From: Candidatus Latescibacterota bacterium
Lineage (GTDB): Bacteria; Latescibacterota; MVCY01
Assembly (NCBI GenBank): GCA_030629295.1
Contig: DAOVPH010000028.1
Span: forward strand, 1 to 11,523
Length of the DNA stretch: 11,523 nt
Direction: 5' to 3'
Shown: piece after piece, positions 1 through 7,665 of the stretch
How the letters are laid out: the number at the start of each line of letters is the position of its first letter
Position numbering within the stretch: position 1 is the stretch's first letter
The notes under the pieces: model-generated
What the model saw: only the letters and a program-made list of their open reading frames with translations
The model's database searches: none
What the model was told of the DNA's origin: nothing
Translations under genes and position numbers: made by a program

Positions 1-734
1 AAATCCAGATATGCGCAGCCCAGTTCGGCAAATTGGTGCGCTTGGGGGAACGGGACTGCGACATCCAGGGGAAGCACAAGAAGCTGGTGGAAGAGTCGCT
101 CTCACCAGCCGTCAATGAAGAACTGCGTCAGAAGATGGGTAAGGCAGCCATCAACGGGGCCGAAAGCATCGGCTATCAGAGCGCTGGCACGGTGGAATTC
201 TTGCTTACCCCTGATAGAGAATTTTATTTTATGGAGATGAACACCCGAATCCAGGTGGAGCACCCCGTGACTGAGATGGTAGTCGGCATTGACTTAGTGA
301 AAGAGCAGATTAGACTCGCCGCCGGAGAAAAGATAAGATGGGAGCAGAAGCAGATAAAATTGTCCGGCCACGCCATCGAATGCCGCATCAACGCCGAAGA
401 CCCGGAGAGAGATTTTGCCCCCTGCCCTGGAACCGTCTCCGGTCTGCACATCCCTGGAGGCCCCGAAGTGAGAATCGACACCTACCTGTACGTCCCCTAC
501 CGAATCCCTCCCTTTTACGACTCCCTCCTGGCTAAGGTAATCACCCACGGGGAAACCCGCGAAGAGGCAATAAACAGGATGCAACGGGTTCTGGAAGAGG
601 TGATTATCGAAGGTGTGCCCACTACCATTCCCCTACACCAAAAAATTATGAAAGACCCCAATTTCAGAAAAGGCTGGGTGGATACTACTTACATCGAGAC
701 TATGACCGAGATGGCCAAACAAGAGGCCGCTTAA
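1..734 (+). CDS. accC: Biotin carboxylase subunit of acetyl-CoA carboxylase, 3' part (5' end outside window)
   Basis: Carboxylates the biotin of the biotin carrier protein with ATP and bicarbonate, the first half-reaction of acetyl-CoA carboxylase (malonyl-CoA for fatty acids). The frame is open from base 3 to the left edge, so this is the C-terminal half only; the TTG at 33 is internal, not a start. Visible landmarks of the ATP-grasp/biotin carboxylase family are LGERDC (about 45-62), EMNTRIQVEHPVTEM (234-278, with the Glu/Asn/Arg of the metal and bicarbonate site), ECRINAEDP in the C-terminal domain, and PPFYDSLLAKVI. The C-terminus YIETMTEMAKQEAA ends where E. coli AccC does, so no biotinyl or carboxyltransferase domain is fused. 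coaX starts one base after the TAA, implying co-transcription. A pyruvate or propionyl-CoA carboxylase biotin carboxylase subunit is possible, since the partner genes lie outside the window. Confidence 0.93.
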   Translation, partial: IQICAAQFGKLVRLGERDCDIQGKHKKLVEESLSPAVNEELRQKMGKAAINGAESIGYQSAGTVEFLLTPDREFYFMEMNTRIQVEHPVTEMVVGIDLVKEQIRLAAGEKIRWEQKQIKLSGHAIECRINAEDPERDFAPCPGTVSGLHIPGGPEVRIDTYLYVPYRIPPFYDSLLAKVITHGETREEAINRMQRVLEEVIIEGVPTTIPLHQKIMKDPNFRKGWVDTTYIETMTEMAKQEAA

Positions 735-735
735 G

Positions 736-1509
736 ATGCTACTTGCAGTGGATATCGGCAATTCCAGTATATCTGTTGGCCTGTTTTCAGAAAACACCAT
801 CGTTCACTATTTTCGCCTGCCTGCGGATCTTCGAAAGACCCCGGAGGAATACAGAGACTTGCTCACTGAGCAACTGGACACAAAGGGAATTGCCCTGGAG
901 AAGATTGACGATACGGCTATTGCTTCGGTCGTGGAACAACTCTCTTCGACTCTCCAGCGGGTTTCTCACTTACTGTGGAGAAGGGACCCGCTGGTCATCA
1001 GTTATCAGGACATCCCGGAGTTAAAGATCCGCTATGACAAGCCGGAAACCGTGGGGATTGACAGACTGCTGGCGGCCTTGGCTGGGTACAAGACCTACGG
1101 TGCACCGTTGATTGTGGCGGATATCGGGACGGCGGTGACCATAGATGTCCTCTCCTCTGAGGGCGAGTTCTTGGGTGGGATTATCTCTCCCGGACCGCGG
1201 ATTTGCGCCGAAGCGCTGGCTGAAAAGACCACCCTGCTGCCCCAAGTGGAGCTTCGACCTCCCTCCGAGTTAATCGGCAGAAGCACCCAGGAGGCTATCA
1301 AGTCAGGTATTGTCTACGGAACGGCGGAATTGCTGGATGGTCTGGTGAGAAGGATAAGGGAGCAAATAAAGATTCCGGCTAAGGTGGTTGCCACAGGAGG
1401 ATTTGCAGATTTAGTCTCCTCAGAGTCAAAAACTATAGCGATCGTAGAACCACACCTGGTGCTCAAAGGGATTCAAATGACCTACAACTACTTAAAAACG
1501 AGCGACTGA
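736..1509 (+). CDS. coaX: Type III pantothenate kinase
   Basis: Phosphorylates pantothenate with ATP, the first step of coenzyme A synthesis, in the cytosol. The 257-residue length is normal for CoaX, an ASKHA-fold enzyme. Seen in the protein: the N-terminal phosphate loop AVDIGNSSISVGLF (residues 4-17, Asp6), KPETVGIDR (102-110, Asp109), IVADIGTAVTIDV (126-138, Asp129), the GGIISPG turn, ATGGFADLV near 219-227, and EPHLVLKGI at 238-246. These are the family's nucleotide and pantothenate binding elements. ATG at 736 is preceded by AAGAGG inside the end of accC and begins exactly at the conserved N-terminus. The gene sits one base downstream of the accC stop and is followed by a terminator, so it ends that operon. 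CoaX enzymes are typically insensitive to CoA feedback (family knowledge). Confidence 0.96.
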   Translation: MLLAVDIGNSSISVGLFSENTIVHYFRLPADLRKTPEEYRDLLTEQLDTKGIALEKIDDTAIASVVEQLSSTLQRVSHLLWRRDPLVISYQDIPELKIRYDKPETVGIDRLLAALAGYKTYGAPLIVADIGTAVTIDVLSSEGEFLGGIISPGPRICAEALAEKTTLLPQVELRPPSELIGRSTQEAIKSGIVYGTAELLDGLVRRIREQIKIPAKVVATGGFADLVSSESKTIAIVEPHLVLKGIQMTYNYLKTSD

Positions 1510-1540
1510 CCCACATACTGCCCAAAACTGCGATAATTGT

Positions 1541-1570
1541 GGGGCGGCTTGTGAACCGCCCCTGTTTTTT
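1541..1570 (+). terminator. Rho-independent terminator of the accC-coaX operon
   Basis: GGGGCGG (1541-1547) pairs with CCGCCCC (1556-1562) around an 8-nt loop and is followed by TG then six T (1565-1570). It lies 31 bases after the coaX stop. This is a typical strong intrinsic terminator. Confidence 0.9.
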
Positions 1571-1723
1571 GTTCAATATCCTGAAGTACCCCTGTTCCTC
1601 AGCACTTCACAGTTTAGAGCTATAACCATTGTTGCCAGAGGCGAAAACAGAAGAAAATGAACGAATATTCGCAAAAAACCGATCTTGGGGGTGATATTTC
1701 CCCTGCAATCAGGTTGTGCGGAC
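1571..1723. other. Non-coding stretch between the coaX terminator and the groE promoter
   Basis: No credible gene seen. It holds a 10-bp palindrome CGAATATTCG (1662-1671) and a short GGGGG/CCCC inverted repeat (1687-1691 with 1700-1703) just upstream of the proposed groE promoter. Neither has a recognised function. Confidence 0.4.
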
Positions 1724-1750
1724 TTGCAAATTTTTGAGAAAGTGTATTCT
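1724..1750 (+). promoter_or_regulatory. Probable groESL promoter
   Basis: TTGCAA (1724-1729) and TATTCT (1745-1750) resemble sigma70/SigA -35 and -10 boxes, but the spacing of 15 bp is short. The -10 box ends three bases before CIRCE, so transcription would start inside the operator, the usual geometry for HrcA repression. The exact boxes are inferred; the location is strongly suggested by the operator. Confidence 0.55.
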
Positions 1751-1752
1751 TT

Positions 1753-1779
1753 TTAGCACTCTTTCAGAAAGAGTGCTAA
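1753..1779. promoter_or_regulatory. CIRCE operator (HrcA binding site)
   Basis: TTAGCACTC (1753-1761), nine bases, then GAGTGCTAA (1771-1779): an exact match to the CIRCE consensus inverted repeat with its 9-bp spacer. CIRCE is bound by the repressor HrcA, whose activity depends on GroE, so groESL is derepressed on heat shock. It implies an hrcA gene elsewhere in the genome. It starts 159 bp upstream of the groES start, leaving a leader of about 130 nt. Confidence 0.97.
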
Positions 1780-1911
1780 CCGTTATGAAGTACGCTCCTG
1801 ATTATGATAATCTTGTGGGAGTTTGAGGTTGTCGATTTCTTGATCTTCGAGTGCATGGTTAAAATATCGAGCGAAACAAAATGAATCGAAACTAGAAAGG
1901 AGGTGAACTGA

Positions 1912-2202
1912 ATGAAGGTAACACCCTTAGCAGACCGTGTATTGATTAGGCCGCTGGAGGCTTCGGAGGAGAAGAAGGGAGGCATTATCATCCCTGACAC
2001 TGCCAAAGAGAAACCGCAGCAAGGCGAAGTGAAGGCGGTCGGACCGGGTTCGGTCTCCGATTCCGGCGAAAGAGTGGCGATGAGCCTCAAGGTCGGCGAC
2101 ACTGTCCTTTATGGAAAATACGCCGGCACAGAGGTTAGAGTTGACGACGAGGACCTTATGATTATGTCCGAGAGCGATATTCTGGCTATCATTGAGAAGT
2201 AA
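1912..2202 (+). CDS. groES: Co-chaperonin GroES (Hsp10)
   Basis: Forms the heptameric lid on GroEL that encloses substrate proteins during ATP-driven folding in the cytosol. The 96-residue length is standard. Seen: MKVTPLADRVLIRP at the N-terminus, the mobile loop around residues 17-33 with GGIIIPDTA (the hydrophobic III contacts GroEL), GDTVLYGKYAGTEV, and the C-terminal SESDILAIIE. The ATG at 1912 follows an excellent ribosome binding site, AAAGGAGGTGA at 1896-1906. It is first in a two-gene operon with groEL 20 bases downstream, under CIRCE control. Confidence 0.98.
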   Translation: MKVTPLADRVLIRPLEASEEKKGGIIIPDTAKEKPQQGEVKAVGPGSVSDSGERVAMSLKVGDTVLYGKYAGTEVRVDDEDLMIMSESDILAIIEK

Positions 2203-2222
2203 AAAAGGAGGGAGAAGAAAAG

Positions 2223-3854
2223 ATGGCAAAACAACTGGCATTTAATGTGGAGGCCAGGGATCAATTGAAAAAGGGGATGGACATCCTGGCCGACGCAGTT
2301 AAGATAACCCTTGGTCCTAAGGGGCGGACCGTGGTTCTGGATAAGAAATTCGGTTCCCCCACTGTGACCAAAGACGGCGTGACGGTGGCCAAGGAGATCG
2401 AGCTGAAAGATCCCTACGAGAATATGGGGGCGCAGATGCTCAAGGAAGTCGCCTCCAAGACCAGCGATATGGCAGGCGACGGCACCACCACCGCTACCGT
2501 CCTTGCCCAGGCAATATTTACTGAAGGACTGAAAAATGTGGCCGCCGGGGCAAATGCTATGGCCCTGAAAAGAGGAATCGAAAAGGCTGTCAAGGCCGTG
2601 GTAGATAACCTGAAAAAAATGAGCAACGAGGTCGCCGGCAAGACCGAAATCGCTCAGGTAGGAACAGTCTCCGCCAACAATGATAAGACCATTGGTGAGA
2701 TTATTGCTGATGGGATGGACAGAGTAGGTAAAGACGGAGTGATTACCGTGGAAGAAGCCAAGACAACAGAGACCACCTTAGACTGGGTGGAAGGTATGCA
2801 GTTTGACCGCGGCTATCTGTCCCCTTACTTTGTGACCAATGCCGAGACTATGGAAGCAGTGCTTGAAGATGTCTTGATCCTCATTCATGACAAGAAGATC
2901 TCAGCGATGAAGGACCTGCTGCCCTTGTTGGAGAAAACTGCCCAAATGGGTAAACCCCTTCTAATCATAGCCGAGGACCTGGAAGGTGAAGCCTTAGCCA
3001 CCCTGGTAGTGAACAAACTGCGGGGAACGCTGAAGTGCGCAGCGGTCAAAGCCCCTGGCTTTGGCGACCGCAGAAAGGAAATGCTTGAGGATATTGCCAC
3101 CCTCACCGGCGGAAGGGTCATCTCTGAGGAGGCTGGATTCAAGTTAGAGAACGCTATGGCCTCAGACCTCGGTGGCGCCAAAAGGGTCACCATTGACAAA
3201 GACAACACTACCATAGTGGAAGGCGGAGGCAAATCAGAGGACATAAAAGGACGGATAGAACAGATCCGCCGCATGATAGAAGACACCACCTCCGATTACG
3301 ACCGGGAGAAGTTGCAGGAGCGTCTGGCAAAGCTGGCCGGAGGAGTGGCGGTGATCAATGTAGGAGCAGCCACTGAGACCGAAATGAAAGAAAAAAAGGC
3401 CCGAGTGGAAGATGCCCTACACGCCACTAAGGCTGCTGTAGAGGAGGGAACCGTCGCCGGCGGCGGAGTAGCCCTGCTAAGGTCGATCTCTGCGCTGGAT
3501 AAAGTAGAGGCAGAAGGTGATGAAAAGGTCGGTGTTAATATAGTCCAACGTGCTCTAGAAAATCCTCTTCGTCTGATCGCCGAAAATGCTGGCTTTGAGG
3601 GGGCGGTCGTCGCTCAGAAGGTAAGAGACGGCAAAGGGGATTTCGGCTTTAATGCCGAAACAGAAGTCTACGAAGATCTGACGGTGGCTGGAGTCATTGA
3701 CCCCACCAAAGTGGTGAGAAACGCTTTGGAAAACGCCGCCAGTATCGCCTCGCTGCTTTTGACCACCGAGGCCCTGGTGACTGATATCCCAGAAAAGGAG
3801 AAGGCCCCACCTATGCCTCCGGGAGGTCCGGGAGGATATGGTGGTGAGTACTAA
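2223..3854 (+). CDS. groEL: Chaperonin GroEL (Hsp60)
   Basis: Tetradecameric ATP-dependent folding chamber working with GroES. At 543 residues it is complete. Seen: N-terminal equatorial domain with VKITLGPKGRTVVLDKKFG (27-45), the ATP loop GDGTTTATVL (starting at residue 85), apical domain with the substrate-binding region around 190-375, and the signature AAVEEGTVAGGGVALL in the C-terminal equatorial part, preceded by ARVEDALHAT containing the ATPase aspartate. The tail is PPGGPGGYGGEY rather than the GGM repeat of E. coli; it is still Gly-rich. The ATG at 2223 has AGGAGGG 10 bases upstream. It is co-transcribed with groES and closed by a strong terminator. Confidence 0.98.
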   Translation: MAKQLAFNVEARDQLKKGMDILADAVKITLGPKGRTVVLDKKFGSPTVTKDGVTVAKEIELKDPYENMGAQMLKEVASKTSDMAGDGTTTATVLAQAIFTEGLKNVAAGANAMALKRGIEKAVKAVVDNLKKMSNEVAGKTEIAQVGTVSANNDKTIGEIIADGMDRVGKDGVITVEEAKTTETTLDWVEGMQFDRGYLSPYFVTNAETMEAVLEDVLILIHDKKISAMKDLLPLLEKTAQMGKPLLIIAEDLEGEALATLVVNKLRGTLKCAAVKAPGFGDRRKEMLEDIATLTGGRVISEEAGFKLENAMASDLGGAKRVTIDKDNTTIVEGGGKSEDIKGRIEQIRRMIEDTTSDYDREKLQERLAKLAGGVAVINVGAATETEMKEKKARVEDALHATKAAVEEGTVAGGGVALLRSISALDKVEAEGDEKVGVNIVQRALENPLRLIAENAGFEGAVVAQKVRDGKGDFGFNAETEVYEDLTVAGVIDPTKVVRNALENAASIASLLLTTEALVTDIPEKEKAPPMPPGGPGGYGGEY

Positions 3855-3860
3855 ACCACC

Positions 3861-3903
3861 AAAATCCCCTGCAGGTTTTTTCCCCTGCAGGGGATTTTTT
3901 TTT
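3861..3903 (+). terminator. Intrinsic terminator of groESL
   Basis: AATCCCCTGCAGG (3863-3875) pairs perfectly with CCTGCAGGGGATT (3884-3896) over an 8-nt loop, followed by a run of nine T (3895-3903). It begins seven bases after the groEL stop. Flanking A and T runs make the hairpin able to act in both directions. It marks the boundary between the housekeeping block and the accessory region. Confidence 0.95.
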
Positions 3904-3967
3904 GCCCTATTCCCTTCATACAGAGAGCGGAACTATCTCGCATATCCTCAACTATCTTAAAAAACAG

Positions 3968-3996
3968 TTGAATTTTTCATTCTTATGTGTTATAAT
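3968..3996 (+). promoter_or_regulatory. Strong sigma70-type promoter of the radC-like/R-M operon
   Basis: TTGAAT (3968-3973), 17-bp spacer, TATAAT (3991-3996), with TGT directly before the -10 (3988-3990), an extended -10. Transcription would begin near 4003, giving a leader of about 100 nt before the first annotated gene. It is the best promoter match in the window. Confidence 0.85.
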
Positions 3997-4012
3997 ATTT
4001 TGAGGAAGGTGA

Positions 4013-4039
4013 ATGCGCTGCTCGCCTCGGTGGCCGTAA
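4013..4039 (+). CDS. Possible 8-codon leader peptide (MRCSPRWP)
   Basis: ATG at 4013 follows AGGAAGGTGA (4003-4012), a good ribosome binding site lying at the very start of the predicted transcript. The frame reads Met-Arg-Cys-Ser-Pro-Arg-Trp-Pro then TAA. Its coding bases cover the 5' arm of the stem-loop annotated at 4021-4063, so translating ribosomes would open that structure. This is the arrangement seen in leader-peptide control. The short length means chance occurrence cannot be excluded. Confidence 0.35.
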   Translation: MRCSPRWP

Positions 4040-4063
4040 TTTGAGGAGCTCAGCCCGAGGGAG
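4021..4063 (+). promoter_or_regulatory. Structured leader RNA upstream of the radC-like gene
   Basis: Nested pairings are CTC (4021-4023) with GAG (4061-4063), CCTCG (4025-4029) with CGAGG (4056-4060), GGC (4032-4034) with GCC (4053-4055), and TGAG (4042-4045) with CTCA (4049-4052). There is no T-run after it, so it is not a terminator. A competing pairing is possible between TGGCCG (4031-4036) and CGGCTG (4100-4105, two G-U pairs), the latter lying between the ribosome binding site AAAGGGGG and the start codon at 4106. A switch between the two forms is inference. It matches no riboswitch class I know. Confidence 0.4.
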
Positions 4064-4105
4064 TAATCAAAAAGTGCTCTATAAAGAAAACAAAGGGGGC
4101 GGCTG

Positions 4106-4399
4106 ATGATGAGTAAATGGACCCATCCCGGCGGAAAGTTAAGAGAACAAGGTGCAGCCAGCCTAACCGATGCTGAACTGCTTGCTATTCTCATCTCTAC
4201 CGGTATTCGAGAAAAACCAGCAGAGAAAATAGCCAAAGAGGTACTCGCGGAGTTCGGCTCACTTGAGGGGCTGGCAAATCAACCGCTGGAGAGGCTGTTG
4301 GTGATCAAAGGCCTCTCCGATAGGAAGATCATCCGTATCGCTGCTGCCTTTGAATTAGCATACCGTCTTGCCGGACACAAGGGGAATCCCTCAAAATGA
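4106..4399 (+). CDS. Stand-alone RadC-like N-terminal (UPF0758, helix-hairpin-helix) domain protein
   Basis: A 97-residue protein matching only the N-terminal domain of RadC/UPF0758 proteins: GGKLREQGAASLTDAELLAI, then STGIREKPAEKIAKEVLAEF, then a helix-hairpin-helix-like segment LLVIKGLSDRKIIRIAAAFE and the family's AAxELxxRL end. Full RadC proteins are about 220-230 residues and continue into a JAB/MPN metalloprotease-like domain with an HxH...D site. Here the protein stops right at the domain boundary, and I see no MPN domain elsewhere in the window. The start at ATG 4106 (a second ATG follows at 4109) has AAAGGGGG six bases upstream. Its stop overlaps the next start as ATGA, so it is translationally coupled to the R-M gene. 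Function unknown; DNA binding is plausible for this fold. It may be a truncated radC or a real accessory of the R-M enzyme. Confidence 0.8.
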   Translation: MMSKWTHPGGKLREQGAASLTDAELLAILISTGIREKPAEKIAKEVLAEFGSLEGLANQPLERLLVIKGLSDRKIIRIAAAFELAYRLAGHKGNPSK

Positions 4400-7300
4400 G
4401 CAAGCAAACGAAACTCACTGAGAAACCTACTCGCATCACTGACATCCGTGAACGACACTGGGAAGAGGTTATTCCTGTCTATCTGCACGAGGTTGAGCTG
4501 TTGAACACCGAGTCAGCACGCTCACACCGCTTTGCTATGCTGCTTCAACAACTGCTCGGCGTTGAGCCAAACTTTATCGACTCGTACACTGCCGGGATTG
4601 AGAAATATCTGAAAGTCAAACAGAAAGACCGCATCCTCAAAGGCAAGGCGGACAATCTGTTTGGCAATGTAATTATCGAGTTTGAAGCAGTCTTGCCCAG
4701 AAACCGCAGCGAAGCCGAGGGACAATTGTGCCGCTATGTGGCAATTGTCTGGTCACAAGAACCCCTTGACTCTCGCGCGCCTTATCTGTGCATCGCTACT
4801 GACGGGGTGCGATTTGTGGCATACTCGCCGATACTCACGGATACCACAAAAGAAGATATTGCACCTGAAGATGTAGGCCTCGAGGTGATCGAAGAGGCCG
4901 ACTGGACGAAACTGCAGCCCCGTGAAGTCTACTACTGGCTCGACCGCTATTTCCTGCGCAAAGAGATATTACCTCCTACCAGTGAGACAATTGTCCGTGA
5001 CTTCGGGGTGAAAAGCCATGCATTTCAAACTACTACCCACACACTTCTGGCACTGTGGCGGGAACTCAGGACGCAGGACGCATTTGCAGTGATCTACGAG
5101 AAGTGGGGGAAGTATCTGCGGATCGTTTACGGGAGCGCTATCGCAGGTGATGAGTTGTTCATTCGCCATACCTACTTAGCGACGCTGGCAAAATTGATGT
5201 CCTGGAAGCGGATGACTGAGAGTACAAGTTTGCCCGATGACGGGCAAATTGTCGAAATGCTCGAAGGGCAATTGTTCAAGAGGCAGGGGATTGAGAATTT
5301 TATCGAGGAGGATTTCTTTTCCTGGCTGGCACGTGAAGGTGCAGTAAAAATCGGCGTGGGCATTACCCGATGGCTATTTAGCCTGTTGCAGAATTACAAC
5401 CTGCGCGAACTCTCCGAAGATGTGCTAAAATCACTGTACCAGGAGCTGGTTGACCCTGAGACCCGCCACGACTTAGGGGAATTCTACACGCCCGATTGGC
5501 TGGCCCACCGCATCGTTCGCAAACTACTCGACGCCAATCCCCGGGGCAAGGTGCTCGACCCTGCCTGTGGGTCGGGGACATTCCTCTATCTTGCCATTCG
5601 GGAAAAGCGCGACCGGCTGGGTGATTTATCTGATACTCTCTCCCACATTCTGGATTCGGTCTACGGCGCGGACATCCATCCCTTAGCCGTGATTGTGGCC
5701 AAGACAAACTATATCCTTGCCCTGGACGATTTGTTGAACAAACGTAAAGGTACGGTTACCATTCCTATCTATCTTGCCGACACTGTCAAGTTGCCAGAAT
5801 TGCAACGGAAGACGCAGTTAGTAGTGATGGATGGTGCTTTGATCCAGCAGTTGCCTGGCTATAGCGTCGATTTGGATGGGCATAGGATCCATTTGCCCGA
5901 AGCACTGATTCAGGATCTTACCCTCTATGACCAGGCGATTGAACTTGCCAAAGAGTTTGCGCAGCAGAATAAAGGCAAAGACATCGCACTGGAAAGGTTT
6001 CAGAACTACTTAGCGGCTCAGCGTTTTCCTGAGGCTGACAATCAACCGCTCGTCCAGGGGCTTTTCGCAATTGCCGAGGTGCTGAAAGATTTCATTGATG
6101 CTGACCGTGACACCATCTGGGCATTTGTGCTGAAAAATATGTACAAGCCGCTTTTCTTCAAACGCCAGTTTGATTTCGTTATCGGCAATCCCCCCTGGAT
6201 TGCCTTCCGGTTTATGGAACCTGCCTATCAGTCGTTTCTTAAACAACAGATCACGCAGGAATACAAGTTGTTAACCGGGCGCGGTGAACTCATTACCCAC
6301 CTTGAGGTTGCCACTCTGTTTCTGGTGCGCTGTGCGGACTTGTACTTAAAGAAAGGCGGCAGGATTGCCTTTGTTCTGCCCAAGAGTTTGTTCAGCGCCG
6401 ATCAGCACCACGGGCTGCGCCAGCGTGCCTTCAAATTCAGTGAGGATGAGACGCACAGTCTTTTCTGGCGAGAGGTATGGGACTGTGAGGGTGTCACTCC
6501 GCTGTTCAATGTGCCCGCCTGCGTGCTGATAGCGGACAAGGACGAAATTGCCAAGATGGAATACCCCGTCGCCGGACAGATCTTGACTGGTAAACTGGAA
6601 CGCAAAAACGCCAGCCTTGAGCAAGCTGAGAGAGGGCTGGCGATTGAGGAGGTGGAGTTTTCCCTGCACACCCGGGGCAGGCGCTCCTTCTGGGCGACGG
6701 GCGAGGTCACGGCTGCAAAGGCAGCAAGTTACTACCGGAAATATTTCCGAACAGGAGCCTCTATTTTTCCGCGCTCGTTCTGGTTTGTTCAGGTAGAGCC
6801 GTCGCTCTGGGGATTTAATCCTGATTTGCCGCCCCTGGAGACCGCTGCTCACGCCAGAGGGCAAGCTAAGCCAGCGTACAAGAGTGTGTATCTCAAGGGT
6901 ACGGTCGAGAGTCGGTTCCTCTATGCAACGCTTCTCTCCACCGATCTGCTCCCATTTGGGCATCTTGACTACCGCTTAGTGGTGCTGCCGATTGAACCTG
7001 AAGGAGACCACTACAAACTGATTAACGCGCATGAAGCTCGTAGGCGGGGTTTTCTAAATCTGGCCCGGTGGTTGGAAAAAGCAGAGCACGAGTGGGTAAA
7101 GCGTCGCAGCACAGAGGCGGAACGAATGACTACAATTGAAAGACTGGATTACCACAGAGAACTGAGGGCGCAGAATCCGCAAACGGAGTATCGCGTCATT
7201 TACAACACTTCGGGCACATTCCTGACGGCGGCTGTCGTTGAAAATGAGTCAATCGAATTTGAAATTAGTGGGCAAGAGATCAAAGCAAATGGATTCTTGG

Positions 7301-7665
7301 CAGATTATGTGACTTATTACCTCGAAACCTCGAATCAAAGCGAGGGTTCCTATTTGAGTGCAATCTTCAATGCACCAAAGATTGATGCACTAATCAAACC
7401 AATGCAAGCACGCGGATTATGGGGCCCGCGTCACATTTGCAAAAAGGTTCTTGAGCTGCCTATTCCCCAATTTGATGCGGAAAACTCCACCCATCAGCGG
7501 TTGGTGGAGTTGGGCGACGAATGCAGTGCAAAAGTGGCGCAGTGGTTGGCAAGCGGTGGTGCAGGTGACATTAAAAGCATCGGCAAATTGCGAGGGATGG
7601 TGCGCGAGATGCTGAAAGACGAATTGAAGGAAATTGACGCTTTAGTTGAGCGGGTTCTGGAGTGA
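4396..7665 (+). CDS. Single-chain restriction-modification enzyme (Eco57I-like type IIG N6-adenine methyltransferase with N-terminal nuclease)
   Basis: A 1089-residue fused nuclease/methyltransferase predicted to cut unmodified DNA and protect host DNA. Residues about 1-200 form a probable PD-(D/E)XK nuclease: Asp86, Glu95 in VIIEFE, then QLCRY (110-114), a QxxxY motif as in RecB-like nucleases. A helical linker follows to about 340. The gamma-class methyltransferase shows GEFYTP (361-366), motif I LDPACGSGTFL (387-397) for S-adenosylmethionine, YGADIHPLAV (423-432), and catalytic motif IV NPPW (598-601), then GGRIAFVLPKSLF. The remainder (about 700-1089) would hold the target recognition domain. 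No separate R, M or S gene adjoins it, fitting a self-sufficient enzyme. ATG 4396 overlaps the upstream stop (ATGA). Odd: the usual ExK lysine appears as Glu97. No terminator follows. The recognition site cannot be read from the sequence. Confidence 0.88.
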   Translation: MSKQTKLTEKPTRITDIRERHWEEVIPVYLHEVELLNTESARSHRFAMLLQQLLGVEPNFIDSYTAGIEKYLKVKQKDRILKGKADNLFGNVIIEFEAVLPRNRSEAEGQLCRYVAIVWSQEPLDSRAPYLCIATDGVRFVAYSPILTDTTKEDIAPEDVGLEVIEEADWTKLQPREVYYWLDRYFLRKEILPPTSETIVRDFGVKSHAFQTTTHTLLALWRELRTQDAFAVIYEKWGKYLRIVYGSAIAGDELFIRHTYLATLAKLMSWKRMTESTSLPDDGQIVEMLEGQLFKRQGIENFIEEDFFSWLAREGAVKIGVGITRWLFSLLQNYNLRELSEDVLKSLYQELVDPETRHDLGEFYTPDWLAHRIVRKLLDANPRGKVLDPACGSGTFLYLAIREKRDRLGDLSDTLSHILDSVYGADIHPLAVIVAKTNYILALDDLLNKRKGTVTIPIYLADTVKLPELQRKTQLVVMDGALIQQLPGYSVDLDGHRIHLPEALIQDLTLYDQAIELAKEFAQQNKGKDIALERFQNYLAAQRFPEADNQPLVQGLFAIAEVLKDFIDADRDTIWAFVLKNMYKPLFFKRQFDFVIGNPPWIAFRFMEPAYQSFLKQQITQEYKLLTGRGELITHLEVATLFLVRCADLYLKKGGRIAFVLPKSLFSADQHHGLRQRAFKFSEDETHSLFWREVWDCEGVTPLFNVPACVLIADKDEIAKMEYPVAGQILTGKLERKNASLEQAERGLAIEEVEFSLHTRGRRSFWATGEVTAAKAASYYRKYFRTGASIFPRSFWFVQVEPSLWGFNPDLPPLETAAHARGQAKPAYKSVYLKGTVESRFLYATLLSTDLLPFGHLDYRLVVLPIEPEGDHYKLINAHEARRRGFLNLARWLEKAEHEWVKRRSTEAERMTTIERLDYHRELRAQNPQTEYRVIYNTSGTFLTAAVVENESIEFEISGQEIKANGFLADYVTYYLETSNQSEGSYLSAIFNAPKIDALIKPMQARGLWGPRHICKKVLELPIPQFDAENSTHQRLVELGDECSAKVAQWLASGGAGDIKSIGKLRGMVREMLKDELKEIDALVERVLE

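Noticed and set aside
1840..1865. Second groE promoter (TTGATC ... TAAAAT)
   Set aside because: Spacing is only 14 bp and the boxes are weak; CIRCE marks the upstream promoter as the real one.
4021..4063. Leader stem as an intrinsic terminator or known riboswitch
   Set aside because: No T-run follows, and none of the riboswitch cores I know could be matched.
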